This document shows, piece by piece, positions 54,768 through 63,094 of a stretch of 64,000 nt of DNA. The stretch covers positions 2,294,001-2,358,000 of the forward strand of contig NZ_AP025281.1 in assembly GCF_024347195.1 (NCBI RefSeq), written 5' to 3'. A program made the position numbers and the translations under genes. Source of the DNA: Aliamphritea hakodatensis. GTDB lineage: Bacteria; Pseudomonadota; Gammaproteobacteria; Pseudomonadales; Balneatricaceae. The first letter of the stretch is position 1. The number at the start of each line of letters is the position of its first letter. The notes below the pieces were generated by a model. It ran no database searches and had not been told where the DNA came from. It saw only the letters and a list, made by a program, of their open reading frames with translations.

Positions 54768-55841
54768 ATGAGTGCGATACTGTTACTGCCAGTTGGAGTA
54801 CATGTTCCTACGGGTAAAGTTGTTGCTCCTGATGAAGTTGAACGCGGCAACGCTTGTAATTGTGAGTGCGTTTTTTGCGGAGCTCCACTTCAAGCCCGTC
54901 AGGGGGAGTTAATAGTTGAGTATTTTGCTCATCAGGCAAAAGCTGTTGATGACGAGAATATCTGTCCAGCTACAGTGGAAAGGTGTATTTTTTGGATGGC
55001 AAAAAAAGTATTCGACGAGGGGGATACGATAGCTTTACCAGATTTCCAATACACACTTGAGAACCTTGTTTATCGGATAAAAAAGAGCTATGACATAACG
55101 GAAGCCAAAACACTTGAATACACTCTGGAATACTTTCCAGAGATCAATACTGCTAATAGTGAAATTCGGGTAAAGCTGAAGATTCGCAACCATCCTCTAG
55201 TTGTTGTTATTTCATATGTTGATAGGACCCCAATGCTAGAAGAGTCAAGTATTCATGTGTCATTGAATGTTTTAGTTGAGTTGCTTGAAGGCCGCAGTAA
55301 GGGGTTTAAAGAAGCAATGAGCAGGATTCTTCTCCAGCATACTGAAGCAAAGAAATGGATTTATCACTCACGTCAAAGGCAAGAGAAATGCGAACAACAT
55401 TTCGAAGGTCTTGTTGAACTTGAAAAGCTAAAGGCTGAAGAGGCGGCTCAGGCCCGTAAGGCCCAGCAAGAGCAAGAGTGGGCTGAAGAGAGGCAGAGGG
55501 CTGAAGAGCGCCGCAAGATTAGAAGTGTTCCTGTCGAGATTCAACGTGTACAGAAAGAGCAAGCTTTGGAGCGGGTGAAGGAAAGAGTATCTGAATTAGT
55601 CGCTGTCGTGGAAGAGCTTTACGAAAGCGGAGTATTGGCTGGTAAACGCTGTGAAACCTGCTTGGTAACCAGAAATCATAATATTAATAAGTGTGAATAC
55701 TGTGGTGATGAACAGCATGAGATTTTCATGTTGAATAAGGCGGCTTTGGCAAATCTTTACAGCAAGTATTACTGTGCAAACTATGGCTCTCGGTCATTAA
55801 AAGTTCTGCCTGTCTTCAGTAAATTTGAATTCATTGAGTGA
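54768..55841 (+). CDS. CoiA-like zinc-finger protein
   Basis: 357 residues. The N-terminus has CNCECVFCGAPLQARQGELI followed by EYFAHQ, the CxxC-(x)n-FAH pattern of the CoiA N-terminal domain. A middle domain (~95-200) is of unknown fold. A Glu/Gln/Arg-rich coiled coil spans ~220-290, and a second zinc finger lies near the C-terminus (CETCLVTRNHNINKCEYCG). CoiA proteins contain nuclease-like domains and act in DNA uptake or processing; here catalytic residues are not clear. It follows the SNF2 gene on the same strand after a palindromic element. Confidence 0.65.
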   Translation: MSAILLLPVGVHVPTGKVVAPDEVERGNACNCECVFCGAPLQARQGELIVEYFAHQAKAVDDENICPATVERCIFWMAKKVFDEGDTIALPDFQYTLENLVYRIKKSYDITEAKTLEYTLEYFPEINTANSEIRVKLKIRNHPLVVVISYVDRTPMLEESSIHVSLNVLVELLEGRSKGFKEAMSRILLQHTEAKKWIYHSRQRQEKCEQHFEGLVELEKLKAEEAAQARKAQQEQEWAEERQRAEERRKIRSVPVEIQRVQKEQALERVKERVSELVAVVEELYESGVLAGKRCETCLVTRNHNINKCEYCGDEQHEIFMLNKAALANLYSKYYCANYGSRSLKVLPVFSKFEFIE

Positions 55842-55846
55842 GCTGT

Positions 55847-55906
55847 GGGGTCAGACATTGCTCTTTGCCTTTGAAGTAAATAAGCCAAGAGGAAACACCT
55901 GGCCCC
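55847..55906. repeat. GGGGTCAGG-type palindrome, copy 5
   Basis: GGGGTCAGACATTGCTCTTTG on the left, GGAAACACCTGGCCCC followed by GTTATG on the right, around a loop with AAGTAAATAAG, which also occurs in copy 6. It sits five bases after the CoiA-like stop codon. Confidence 0.65.
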
Positions 55907-55944
55907 GTTATGTAGTTATTCCATCATTACAACGTGCAGTGTGT

Positions 55945-56997
55945 TTAATTTGCCTTTGAATGAGGGTAAACACAGTCAGGCTGTCCTGCTAAACGTCTGT
56001 CTGTTGAGTTAATCACCAACGGCTGATTATCCAGCACGTTAAAGACATGAGTGACTATATCCTGCTCCAGGCGCTGCCAGGTATCTTTAGTCCACGCCGC
56101 TAAGTGCGGGGTGAGCACCGCGTTATCTGAATTGAGCAGTTTAGCCATTGGGTGGTCATCTTTATTTAGGGGCTCTTGCGAGTAAACATCTAACCCACAA
56201 CCGGCGATAACGCCCTGTTCAACACACTCTACTAGAGCTTCTTCATCCACCGTAGCGCCACGACCGACATTGATTAAAAACGCGCTGGGCTTCATTGCTT
56301 CCAGCACTTCCCGGCTAATCAGTCCTGTGGTTTCTGCGGTTAAAGGCACACAGATACAGAGTGCATCTGCCTGTGCGGCAAGTTCAGGTAAGGAATCGAC
56401 TTTTTCCACACCGTGATCCTGCATTCTTGCACGGTCCATACGTGGGCTGTAGCCTTGTACTTGCATACCAAATCCTGAGCACATCTGAGCTAATTCAGCG
56501 TTAATATGACCCACTCCGACGAGGCCTACGGTTTTCCCTCTGAGTTCAAACCCCTGATTCGCTTTACCTGGTGCAGCCCAACCCGCCTCACACATTGCCC
56601 GATGCATTGGTATAAATTTTTTAAAACAGTTAATCAGCAGTAAAAATGCCGTTTCAGCAACGGCAAAACGCGCGTAATCAGGACAGTTCACTACTCTTAC
56701 ACCCAAAGCTTTAGCGGCTGTAAAGTCGACAGAATCTATACCTGTGCCCATCTTTATCACAGTTTTTAAGTTTGGTTGTCCTGCCTCCAGCACTTCCCGG
56801 GTTATGTTTCCATAGGTGTACATGAGAATGCTCGCGCCTGCGACGGCATCGATCAGTGTTTGTTGTGCTTCATCCTCCGTGACAACAACCTCGCAGCGTG
56901 TGCGTAGCGTTGCCAGGCACCGTGGAATCGCAAAGCTGGTGCCATTTGTTTCATCCGGAGATTCAGATCCTGCTTTGATTACAATCGGCTTACGCAT
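55945..56997 (-). CDS. D-2-hydroxyacid dehydrogenase (phosphoglycerate-dehydrogenase-like)
   Basis: 350 residues. NAD-binding motif GLVGVGHINAELA (~163-175) and the catalytic set Arg in FLINVGRGATVDEE, Glu in CGLDVYSQEPL and His in VLTPHLAAWT are all present. Oxidises or reduces a 2-hydroxy/2-keto acid; the physiological substrate is unclear. Divergent from the catabolic operon starting at 57662, to which it may belong functionally. Confidence 0.88.
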   Translation of the reverse strand: MRKPIVIKAGSESPDETNGTSFAIPRCLATLRTRCEVVVTEDEAQQTLIDAVAGASILMYTYGNITREVLEAGQPNLKTVIKMGTGIDSVDFTAAKALGVRVVNCPDYARFAVAETAFLLLINCFKKFIPMHRAMCEAGWAAPGKANQGFELRGKTVGLVGVGHINAELAQMCSGFGMQVQGYSPRMDRARMQDHGVEKVDSLPELAAQADALCICVPLTAETTGLISREVLEAMKPSAFLINVGRGATVDEEALVECVEQGVIAGCGLDVYSQEPLNKDDHPMAKLLNSDNAVLTPHLAAWTKDTWQRLEQDIVTHVFNVLDNQPLVINSTDRRLAGQPDCVYPHSKAN

Positions 56998-57056
56998 CTG
57001 GTGTTTCCAATCAGTTAAGTAAATGAAAAATCATGCTGAAATATAACTGTTACAAT

Positions 57057-57112
57057 ATGGTCAGGTCTTGTTTTGTCTTTGTAGTAAATAAGTCAAAATG
57101 AAAGACCTGATC
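57057..57112. repeat. GGGGTCAGG-type palindrome, copy 6
   Basis: GGTCAGGTCTT (57059-57069) and AAGACCTGATC (57102-57112) pair at 10 of 11 positions; the outer GGGG/CCCC ends are lost. Confidence 0.65.
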
Positions 57113-57145
57113 TTATTACCTGATTCTCAGAAGTTATTATCATTT

Positions 57146-57174
57146 TTGACACAAAGTTGCTTAGCGCTTAGTAT
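57146..57174 (+). promoter_or_regulatory. Sigma-70 promoter of the candidate small RNA
   Basis: A consensus TTGACA (57146-57151), 17-base spacer, TAGTAT (57169-57174). Transcription would start near 57181, and the only downstream feature before a terminator is a short structured sequence. Confidence 0.6.
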
Positions 57175-57180
57175 TTGGTT

Positions 57181-57262
57181 GTGAGCTTTGGATATCCCTG
57201 TTTCGGCAGCCCACCAAAGACATAAGAGTTAAGAAAAGCCCGCCATACGCGGGCTTTTTTTA
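57181..57262 (+). ncRNA. Candidate small RNA of about 80 nt
   Basis: Bounded by a good promoter and a strong intrinsic terminator, with no open frame. Foldable: stem CTTTGG/CCAAAG (57186-57191 with 57214-57219) enclosing a CTG/CAG hairpin with loop TTTCGG (57198-57209), a single-stranded linker CATAAGAGTTAAG, then the terminator hairpin. This is the architecture of Hfq-type regulatory RNAs. It is not one that I recognise (not 6S, 4.5S, Spot 42 or tmRNA). Confidence 0.5.
57235..57262 (+). terminator. Intrinsic terminator of the candidate small RNA
   Basis: AAAGCCCGC (57235-57243) pairs with GCGGGCTTT (57249-57257) around a five-base loop, followed by more T. No protein gene ends upstream on this strand. 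Confidence 0.85.
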
Positions 57263-57322
57263 TTTTGTCAGCTTTTCACCTTTAAACATACTCAGATGTT
57301 TTTTAATTATGTGAATCCCTTT

Positions 57323-57372
57323 GCAGGCTTGTTTTGTCTTAAAGAAAGATAAGCAAAGGGAAAAATCTGACA
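57323..57372. repeat. GGGGTCAGG-type palindrome, copy 7 (degenerate)
   Basis: GCAGGCTTGTTTTGTC and AAAGGGAAAAATCTGAC flank AAGAAAGATAAGC, which is shared with the 48.7 kb copy (AGAAAGATAAGC). Arms barely pair now. Confidence 0.4.
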
Positions 57373-57509
57373 ATGTACTTGTACTTTAAAGTCTTCTGAA
57401 AATTTGTAAATTTCCTGCCGACCTTGATTAGGCATAACACTTGGTAGTCGTGCTACCTGACTCCAATCTGCTGCCTTAGCTTGCTCCCTCCTCTAAGCAC
57501 TCCATAAAA

Positions 57510-57533
57510 CCCCAACTCCCACCCCCAACTCCC
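57510..57533 (-). other. G-quadruplex motif on the minus strand
   Basis: On the plus strand C4-AACT-C3-A-C5-AACT-C3, so the minus strand carries four runs of three or more G separated by loops of 4, 1 and 4 bases, the canonical G4 pattern. It lies 130 bases upstream of the catabolic operon start. Confidence 0.6.
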
Positions 57534-57661
57534 AATCTTCTCCTACACTCTTTGTGTTGCCTAAATCAGAACAATAAACCAAATCTTATCTCCTTATTCG
57601 TAACAGTCTGTTGGGTCAGAATGGGGGAAATGTGATTCTCAATTATAAGAAAAGGTAAATC

Positions 57662-58540
57662 ATGGCGAATAAGACGGTAGGTGTAATCGGCCTGGGCGCA
57701 ATGGGTTATGGCATGGCCAAAACCCTGTTGCGGGAAGGGTTTCAGGTGGCAGGTACGGATTTGGGTGAAGCGCAGCGTGCAGCGGCGGCAGAGTTAGGGG
57801 TGCAGATGGTTGACAGTATCGCTGCACTTTGTGAACTGACGGATACCTTTGTGTTGTCGTTACCGATGGCGAAGCACGTGCAGGCGGTGATTCAGGGTGA
57901 GGGTGGCTTGCTGGAGCATGCGCCGGCGGGCAGCCTGATGATTGATACCTCTACCTCTGAGCCGGATATTACCCGTGATCTGGCCGGTTGTCTGGCCAGC
58001 AAGGGCCACCAGATGCTGGATGCGCCAGTGAGCGGCGGGCCGGCAGGTGCAGCCGCTGGCACCATGGTGATGGTGGTGGGCGGTGAAGCCGCCGCGCTGG
58101 ACCGCGCTATGCCGGTACTGGATGCCCTGAGCAGCAAGGTGGTGCACCTGGGTGACAGCGGCAGCGGCCATGTGGCCAAGCTGATCAATAACCTGCTGTG
58201 TGCGGCCCATTTGGTGACGACTGCGGAGGCGGTGGCGCTGGGTAAGCGCGCCGGGCTTGATCCTGCATTGTTAATTGAAGGTCTGAATGCTGGCTCAGGC
58301 CGCAGTGCCATCAGTGAAGTGAACTTCCCCCGCTGGATTCTGAATGAAGGTTTTGACTCCGGTTTTACCATGCAACTGATGCGTAAGGATGTTCGTTTGG
58401 CGAAGAAGCTGGCGGCGGATATGCAGCTGGAGTTGCCTGTTGCGGAGCAGATCGCGCAGATCTGGGCTGCCAGTGAAGACAACATCGCAGACGCTGACGA
58501 TTTCAACTGCATCATCAAGAACGCCGGGCTGGGAGAATAA
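57662..58540 (+). CDS. 3-hydroxyisobutyrate-dehydrogenase-family oxidoreductase
   Basis: 292 residues. Rossmann motif VGVIGLGAMGYGMAKTLL, substrate motif DAPVSGGPAGAAAGTM, catalytic lysine region GSGHVAKLINNLLCAAH and cofactor-stabilising FTMQLMRKDVRLA. The family includes 3-hydroxyisobutyrate, tartronate-semialdehyde and L-threonate dehydrogenases. First gene of a GC-rich catabolic operon, two bases before an aldehyde dehydrogenase gene. The specific substrate is open. Confidence 0.9.
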   Translation: MANKTVGVIGLGAMGYGMAKTLLREGFQVAGTDLGEAQRAAAAELGVQMVDSIAALCELTDTFVLSLPMAKHVQAVIQGEGGLLEHAPAGSLMIDTSTSEPDITRDLAGCLASKGHQMLDAPVSGGPAGAAAGTMVMVVGGEAAALDRAMPVLDALSSKVVHLGDSGSGHVAKLINNLLCAAHLVTTAEAVALGKRAGLDPALLIEGLNAGSGRSAISEVNFPRWILNEGFDSGFTMQLMRKDVRLAKKLAADMQLELPVAEQIAQIWAASEDNIADADDFNCIIKNAGLGE

Positions 58541-58542
58541 TC

Positions 58543-60108
58543 ATGACCGTATTAGCCAAAGAATTTACCGTTGAACAGAACGGTGCCGCTCAGGTGGCTG
58601 AGCTACTGAACAGCTTATTTGATGACAGCCGGGCCGCAGCTACCTTTGGTAGCTGGGTTAACGGTGCAATGCGCATGGGTAACGGCGAAGCCATCAGCCT
58701 GATTAACCCGGCCACCGGCGCGGAGTTTATGAGCTATGCCGATGCCGGTGAAGCGGTGGTTGAAGACGCCGCCGCTGCCGCCAGTGCGGCACAGAAGCAG
58801 TGGTGGGCGTTACCTGCCAGTGCCCGTGCCCGTGCGATGTGGGCCTGCAGCATCAAGGTGCGTGAGCATGCTGAAGCGCTGGCCCGTCTTGAGTCGGTGT
58901 CTGCCGGTAAGCCGGTGCGGGATTGCCGGGTAGAGGTGGCTAAAGTCGCCGAGATGTTTGAGTACTATGCCGGCTGGTGCGACAAGATGACCGGCCAGGT
59001 GATTCCGGTGCCGACGTCTCACCTTAACTATACCCGCCATGAACCGTACGGCGTGGTGACCCAGATTACGCCGTGGAATGCGCCGGTGTTTACCTGTGGC
59101 TGGCAGATTGCCCCGGCGATCTGTGCCGGTAACGGTGTATTGCTGAAGCCGTCTGAGCTGACCCCGTTAAGTTCTACTGCGCTGGTGAAGCTGATTGAAG
59201 ATGCCGGCATTCCGAAAGGGCTGGTTAACGTGATTAACGGGCTGGGCCACAGCACCGGTGCGGCGGCCATCAGCAACCCTGTGACGAAGAAGGTTGTGTT
59301 TGTCGGTTCTCCGAAAACCGGTGGCGTGATTGCTGCGGCGGCGGCACAGCGGGTGATTCCATGCGTACTGGAGCTGGGCGGCAAGTCTGCCAATATCGTC
59401 TTCGATGATGCGGATCTGGACCGTGCCGTGGTGGGTGCTCAGGCCGCGGTGTTTGCTGCCGCCGGGCAGAGCTGCGTATCCGGTTCCCGTTTGCTGGTGC
59501 AGCGCGGTGTGTATGACGAAGTGGTAGAGCGTTTGGCTTCAGCCACAAACAAAATTCCGGTGGGCCTGCCGTGGCAGGACGACACCATGGTGGGGCCGAT
59601 TAATAACCTGGCTCAGTTCAGCCATGTGTCAGCACTGGTGGAGCAGGGTAAGGCTGCCGGTGCACGGGTTGCTGCCGGTGGCTGCGGAGCGGATATTGCC
59701 GGCGGCGAGGCCGGCTACTTCTTCCGCCCAACGGTACTGGCGGATGTCGATAACAGCATGGCGGTGGCGCAGGAAGAGATCTTCGGCCCGGTGGTCTCGG
59801 TGATTCCGTTTGATGACGAAGAAGATGCGATTGCGATTGCCAATGACAGCCGCTTTGGTCTGGCCGGTGCGGTCTGGACGGCGGATGTGGGCCGTGCTCA
59901 CCGCATGGCCGCGGCCGTGAATGCCGGTACCTTCTGGGTGAACAGCTATAAGGCTATCAATGTGATGTCACCGTTCGGTGGCTTCGGTGAAAGCGGATAT
60001 GGCCGTTCCAGCGGCTATGAAGGCCTGCTGGAATACACCCAGACCAAGAGCGTCTGGGTGGAAACCGCGAAGGATGCCGCCATTCAGTTTGGCTATTCCA
60101 TCGAATAA
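58543..60108 (+). CDS. NAD(P)-dependent aldehyde dehydrogenase
   Basis: 521 residues. Catalytic Glu in LELGGKSANIVF, catalytic Cys in AAAGQSCVSGSR, NAD site VFVGSPKTGG, and ITPWNAPVF, KPSELTPLSS, QEEIFGPVVSV. Betaine-aldehyde/succinate-semialdehyde type ALDH of the family's normal length plus a ~25-residue N-terminal extension. Probably oxidises the semialdehyde generated by, or alongside, the preceding dehydrogenase. Confidence 0.92.
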   Translation: MTVLAKEFTVEQNGAAQVAELLNSLFDDSRAAATFGSWVNGAMRMGNGEAISLINPATGAEFMSYADAGEAVVEDAAAAASAAQKQWWALPASARARAMWACSIKVREHAEALARLESVSAGKPVRDCRVEVAKVAEMFEYYAGWCDKMTGQVIPVPTSHLNYTRHEPYGVVTQITPWNAPVFTCGWQIAPAICAGNGVLLKPSELTPLSSTALVKLIEDAGIPKGLVNVINGLGHSTGAAAISNPVTKKVVFVGSPKTGGVIAAAAAQRVIPCVLELGGKSANIVFDDADLDRAVVGAQAAVFAAAGQSCVSGSRLLVQRGVYDEVVERLASATNKIPVGLPWQDDTMVGPINNLAQFSHVSALVEQGKAAGARVAAGGCGADIAGGEAGYFFRPTVLADVDNSMAVAQEEIFGPVVSVIPFDDEEDAIAIANDSRFGLAGAVWTADVGRAHRMAAAVNAGTFWVNSYKAINVMSPFGGFGESGYGRSSGYEGLLEYTQTKSVWVETAKDAAIQFGYSIE

Positions 60109-60183
60109 TCGCGAAGACGCTGTGCGGTCGGTTCAGGTGAAAACCTGAGCCGGCCGGGCAGGCGCGAAGAAGAGGCATATCTG

Positions 60184-60966
60184 ATGACCGATTATAAACG
60201 CGAGATAGATCTGACAACCCTGTGGCCAACGGTGGTGGCGGAAGCTGAACTGGCAGCGCGGGATTTTCCGATGTTGGAAGACTTTTACCGTCGCAACATT
60301 ATTCAGCACGATAGCTTTGCCGGCGCGCTGGCGTTTGTGCTGGCCGAAAAGCTGCTGGACCGTGATGCGGGCGGGGCTGCTGAATTGAAAGATCAGCTTA
60401 ACCAGTGGCGGACTTTTTTACAGCAGCAGATCACTGCAGAGCCGGCCATTGAAGAGGCGGCTTTTTGTGATCTGCTCTGCCAGCTGCAGAGCAATGCCAG
60501 CATTAAAGACCATTACACGCCGCTGCTGCACTTCGCCAGCTATCAGGCGTTGCAGTGCCACCGTATAGCGCATCATTGCTGGCACAGTGATCAGCGGGCA
60601 ATGGCCAGCTATATTCAGGGAAGGGTGGTTTCCCTGTTCGGGGTGGATATTCATCCCGGGGCCAAGATTGGCCGTGGCATTTTTATTGATCATGCCGTGG
60701 GCGTGGTCGTGGGTGAAACCGCAGTGATCGAAGACAACGTGACCCTGTTCCAGAATGTCACCCTGGGTGGCACCGGTAAGGGCAGTGGCGACCGCCATCC
60801 GAAATTGCGTGAGGGCAGCTTTGTCGGTTCCGGCGCGGTGATCTTCGGCAATGTTGAAATTGGAGCCGGTGCCAAAGTGGCCGGTGGCGCAGTTGTGGTC
60901 AATGACATTCCTGCCGGCACAACCGTGGTTGGGCCAAAAGGCCGGGTGCTGAATAACAGAGACTGA
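60184..60966 (+). CDS. Serine O-acetyltransferase-like enzyme (CysE family)
   Basis: 260 residues. An N-terminal helical CysE domain (VLAEKLLD, LLHFASYQALQCHRIAHHCW) and a left-handed beta-helix of hexapeptide repeats (VDIHPGAKIGRGIFIDHAVG, VVVGETAVIEDNV, HPKLREGSFVGSGAVIFGNV). The active-site His and Asp of the family are present in IDHAVG and DRHPK. Inside a catabolic operon it may be a specialised serine or amino-acid O-acetyltransferase rather than the biosynthetic CysE. Confidence 0.85.
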   Translation: MTDYKREIDLTTLWPTVVAEAELAARDFPMLEDFYRRNIIQHDSFAGALAFVLAEKLLDRDAGGAAELKDQLNQWRTFLQQQITAEPAIEEAAFCDLLCQLQSNASIKDHYTPLLHFASYQALQCHRIAHHCWHSDQRAMASYIQGRVVSLFGVDIHPGAKIGRGIFIDHAVGVVVGETAVIEDNVTLFQNVTLGGTGKGSGDRHPKLREGSFVGSGAVIFGNVEIGAGAKVAGGAVVVNDIPAGTTVVGPKGRVLNNRD

Positions 60967-60970
60967 AACA

Positions 60971-61873
60971 ATGAATAATAAACGTGCTGAAAATCATTTG
61001 GGAATCGACCATCCGCTGGTGGCGGTTCGTGATATGGATAAGGCCTGCGAAGATTTTGCCCGGCTGGGTTTTTTTATTAACCCCCGGCACCATCATCCGT
61101 GGGGCACCGACAACCATTTGCTGATGTTCCCGGAAAACTTCATTGAGGTGATCAGCATTTATGATCACAGCAAGCTGGACCTGACCAACGAGAAAGGGTT
61201 TGCCTTTGGCCGCTTTATCAGCAATTCCATTGAGCGCAAAGAAGGCATTTCACTGGTGGCGCTGCACAGTAAGGATGCCCGGGCGGATCATGCCCTGATG
61301 GAAACCCGTGGGGTGGAAAATATGGGCATTGTGGAGTTTCGCCGGGTGGCCCACCGGCCCGACGGCACGGAAGAAGAGGCTGTGGTTTCGCTGGTGATGC
61401 TGATAAACTCCGATGCCCCGTCGGTGTCACATTTTTTCTGCCATCAGCATAAACCGCACCTGGTGTGGGTAGAAGACTGGATGACCCACCCGAACGGCGC
61501 GAATGGCATTACCTGTGTCAGCTATGTGGCCCGTGAGCCAGCGTCACTGGCGGCCCGTTTCAGCGGCATTTACGGCCCGCAGGCGGTGACCCGGGAAGAC
61601 GGTTATATGAAGGTTCAGACCGACCGGGGCATATTTGAAGTACTGACACCTGAGCAGGCGACGATTCGCTTTCGCGGGGTGGACGTACCCGTCAGCGATG
61701 ATCAGTTACCCGGCGGCGTAGCCATTCGGGTGAGTACCGCATCACTGCAGCAGGCGAGCGACTATCTGGATGCCGGCGGCGTTGAGTATATCCGCACCGA
61801 TGACGGCGGCCTGCGCATACCGGCACATTATGCCGGTAACACCATTATTGAGATTTATCCGGACTGCGGCTGA
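60971..61873 (+). CDS. VOC-superfamily glyoxalase-like protein
   Basis: 300 residues. Starts HLGIDHPLVAVRDMDKACEDFARLGF, the Glyoxalase_3-type pattern, with metal-ligand candidates His in GIDHPL and Glu in FIEVISIYD, then a second betaalphabeta pair (GITCVSYVAREP, GGVAIRVSTA, NTIIEIYP). Function within the operon is unknown; dioxygenase, isomerase and lyase activities occur in this superfamily. Four bases after the acetyltransferase gene. Confidence 0.8.
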   Translation: MNNKRAENHLGIDHPLVAVRDMDKACEDFARLGFFINPRHHHPWGTDNHLLMFPENFIEVISIYDHSKLDLTNEKGFAFGRFISNSIERKEGISLVALHSKDARADHALMETRGVENMGIVEFRRVAHRPDGTEEEAVVSLVMLINSDAPSVSHFFCHQHKPHLVWVEDWMTHPNGANGITCVSYVAREPASLAARFSGIYGPQAVTREDGYMKVQTDRGIFEVLTPEQATIRFRGVDVPVSDDQLPGGVAIRVSTASLQQASDYLDAGGVEYIRTDDGGLRIPAHYAGNTIIEIYPDCG

Positions 61874-61900
61874 CATGCCGAAGCCCAGAGGAGAAGACAG

Positions 61901-63067
61901 ATGTCACTGATAGAACAGGAAGGCCAGCTCCATCAGCAAATGCGTGACTGGCGGCGGGATTTACACCGCCATCCGGAAACTGCCTTTGAAGAACACCGTA
62001 CCGCGAAAATTGTTGCCAGCCTGTTAACGGAATTTGGTCTGGAAGTGCATACCGGCATTGCAACCACCGGTGTAGTAGCCACTCTTAAGGGCAAGCTGGC
62101 GGGGGATGACGCCATTGCCCTGCGGGCGGATATGGATGCGCTGAATCTGCAAGAGCTGAATACCTTCGATCACTGTTCGGTGAATGCCGGTAAGATGCAT
62201 GGCTGCGGCCACGACGGCCATACCTGCATGTTACTGGGGGCGGCAAAGCATCTGGCGGAACACCGGGATTTTGCCGGGACTGTGGTATTCATCTTCCAGC
62301 CTGCTGAAGAAGGTGAAGCCGGTGCCCGGGCCATGTGTGAGCAGGGCCTGTTTGAGCGTTTTCCGGTGAAAGCGGTATATGGCATGCATAACTGGCCGGG
62401 GCTTGAAAGCGGCGAATTTGCCGTGCATTCCGGGCCGGTGATGGCGTCTATGGATGTATTCGATATCACCATTACCGGTAAGGGCTGCCATGGCGGTATG
62501 CCACACCTTGGGGTCGACCCGGTGGCGATTGCCGGCCAACTGATTACCAGCCTGCAGAGCGTGGTCAGCCGGACCATGAACCCGCTGCAGTCCGGGGTAA
62601 TCAGTATCACCCGGATGAAAGGCGGCGAAGCCTATAACGTGGTGCCGGACAGCGCGACCCTTTCCGGCACCTGCCGGGCATTCTCAAAAGAAACTCAGGA
62701 TCTGATCGAATCCCGCATGCGCCGTCTGGTGGAAAGCATCTGTCAGGCATACGGTGCCACCGGCGCGCTTGATTACCGCCGGGTGTATCCGTGCACGGTG
62801 AATGATGCGGCGCATGCTGATATCTGTGCCAGTGTGGCTAAAGCGCTGGTGGGTGACGATAAAGTGGATCTCACTCCTGACCCGAGCATGGGGGCGGAAG
62901 ATTTTGCCTTTATGCTGCAGGAACGCCCGGGTGCGTACGTTTGGGTGGGTAACGGTTCCAGTGAAGGCGGTAAAGGCCTGCACAATCCGTATTACGACTT
63001 TAACGATGACATCCTGCCACGGGGTGCTAACTACTGGGTTGAACTGGCCCGGGCACAGTTGGCCTGA
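61901..63067 (+). CDS. M20-family amidohydrolase (hippurate/N-acyl-amino-acid hydrolase type)
   Basis: 388 residues. Zinc-peptidase motifs RDLHRHPETAFEE, LRADMDALNLQE, MHGCGHDGHTCMLLG, FIFQPAEEGEAGARAM and DPSMGAEDFAFMLQ carry the expected metal-binding Cys, His and Glu. Cleaves N-acyl (acetyl, benzoyl and similar) amino acids. Last gene of the operon; in combination with a serine-acetyltransferase-like gene it suggests handling of acylated amino-acid intermediates. Confidence 0.9.
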   Translation: MSLIEQEGQLHQQMRDWRRDLHRHPETAFEEHRTAKIVASLLTEFGLEVHTGIATTGVVATLKGKLAGDDAIALRADMDALNLQELNTFDHCSVNAGKMHGCGHDGHTCMLLGAAKHLAEHRDFAGTVVFIFQPAEEGEAGARAMCEQGLFERFPVKAVYGMHNWPGLESGEFAVHSGPVMASMDVFDITITGKGCHGGMPHLGVDPVAIAGQLITSLQSVVSRTMNPLQSGVISITRMKGGEAYNVVPDSATLSGTCRAFSKETQDLIESRMRRLVESICQAYGATGALDYRRVYPCTVNDAAHADICASVAKALVGDDKVDLTPDPSMGAEDFAFMLQERPGAYVWVGNGSSEGGKGLHNPYYDFNDDILPRGANYWVELARAQLA

Positions 63068-63094
63068 ACCGGGTTGGCTGAGTAGTCATTCATC

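Larger units (their letters stand above)
56998..57661. other. Intergenic region with repeats, candidate small RNA and G4 motif
   Basis: About 660 bases between divergent genes. In order: palindrome copy 6 (57057-57112), promoter and small RNA candidate (57146-57262), palindrome copy 7 (57323-57372), a short hairpin GGTAG/CTACC (57443-57457), a pyrimidine-rich tract (~57480-57560) with the G-quadruplex motif, and the promoter region of the operon. No protein-coding frame is convincing. Confidence 0.6.

Noticed and set aside
57191..57216. Sequence ending GGCAGCCCACCA that resembles a tRNA 3' end or an attachment-site remnant
   Set aside because: No T-loop consensus, no matching acceptor strand and no tRNA upstream; the stretch is better explained as part of the folded small RNA candidate.
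57892..58518. 208-codon frame on the minus strand
   Set aside because: Antisense shadow of the 3-hydroxyisobutyrate-dehydrogenase-like gene in GC-rich DNA.
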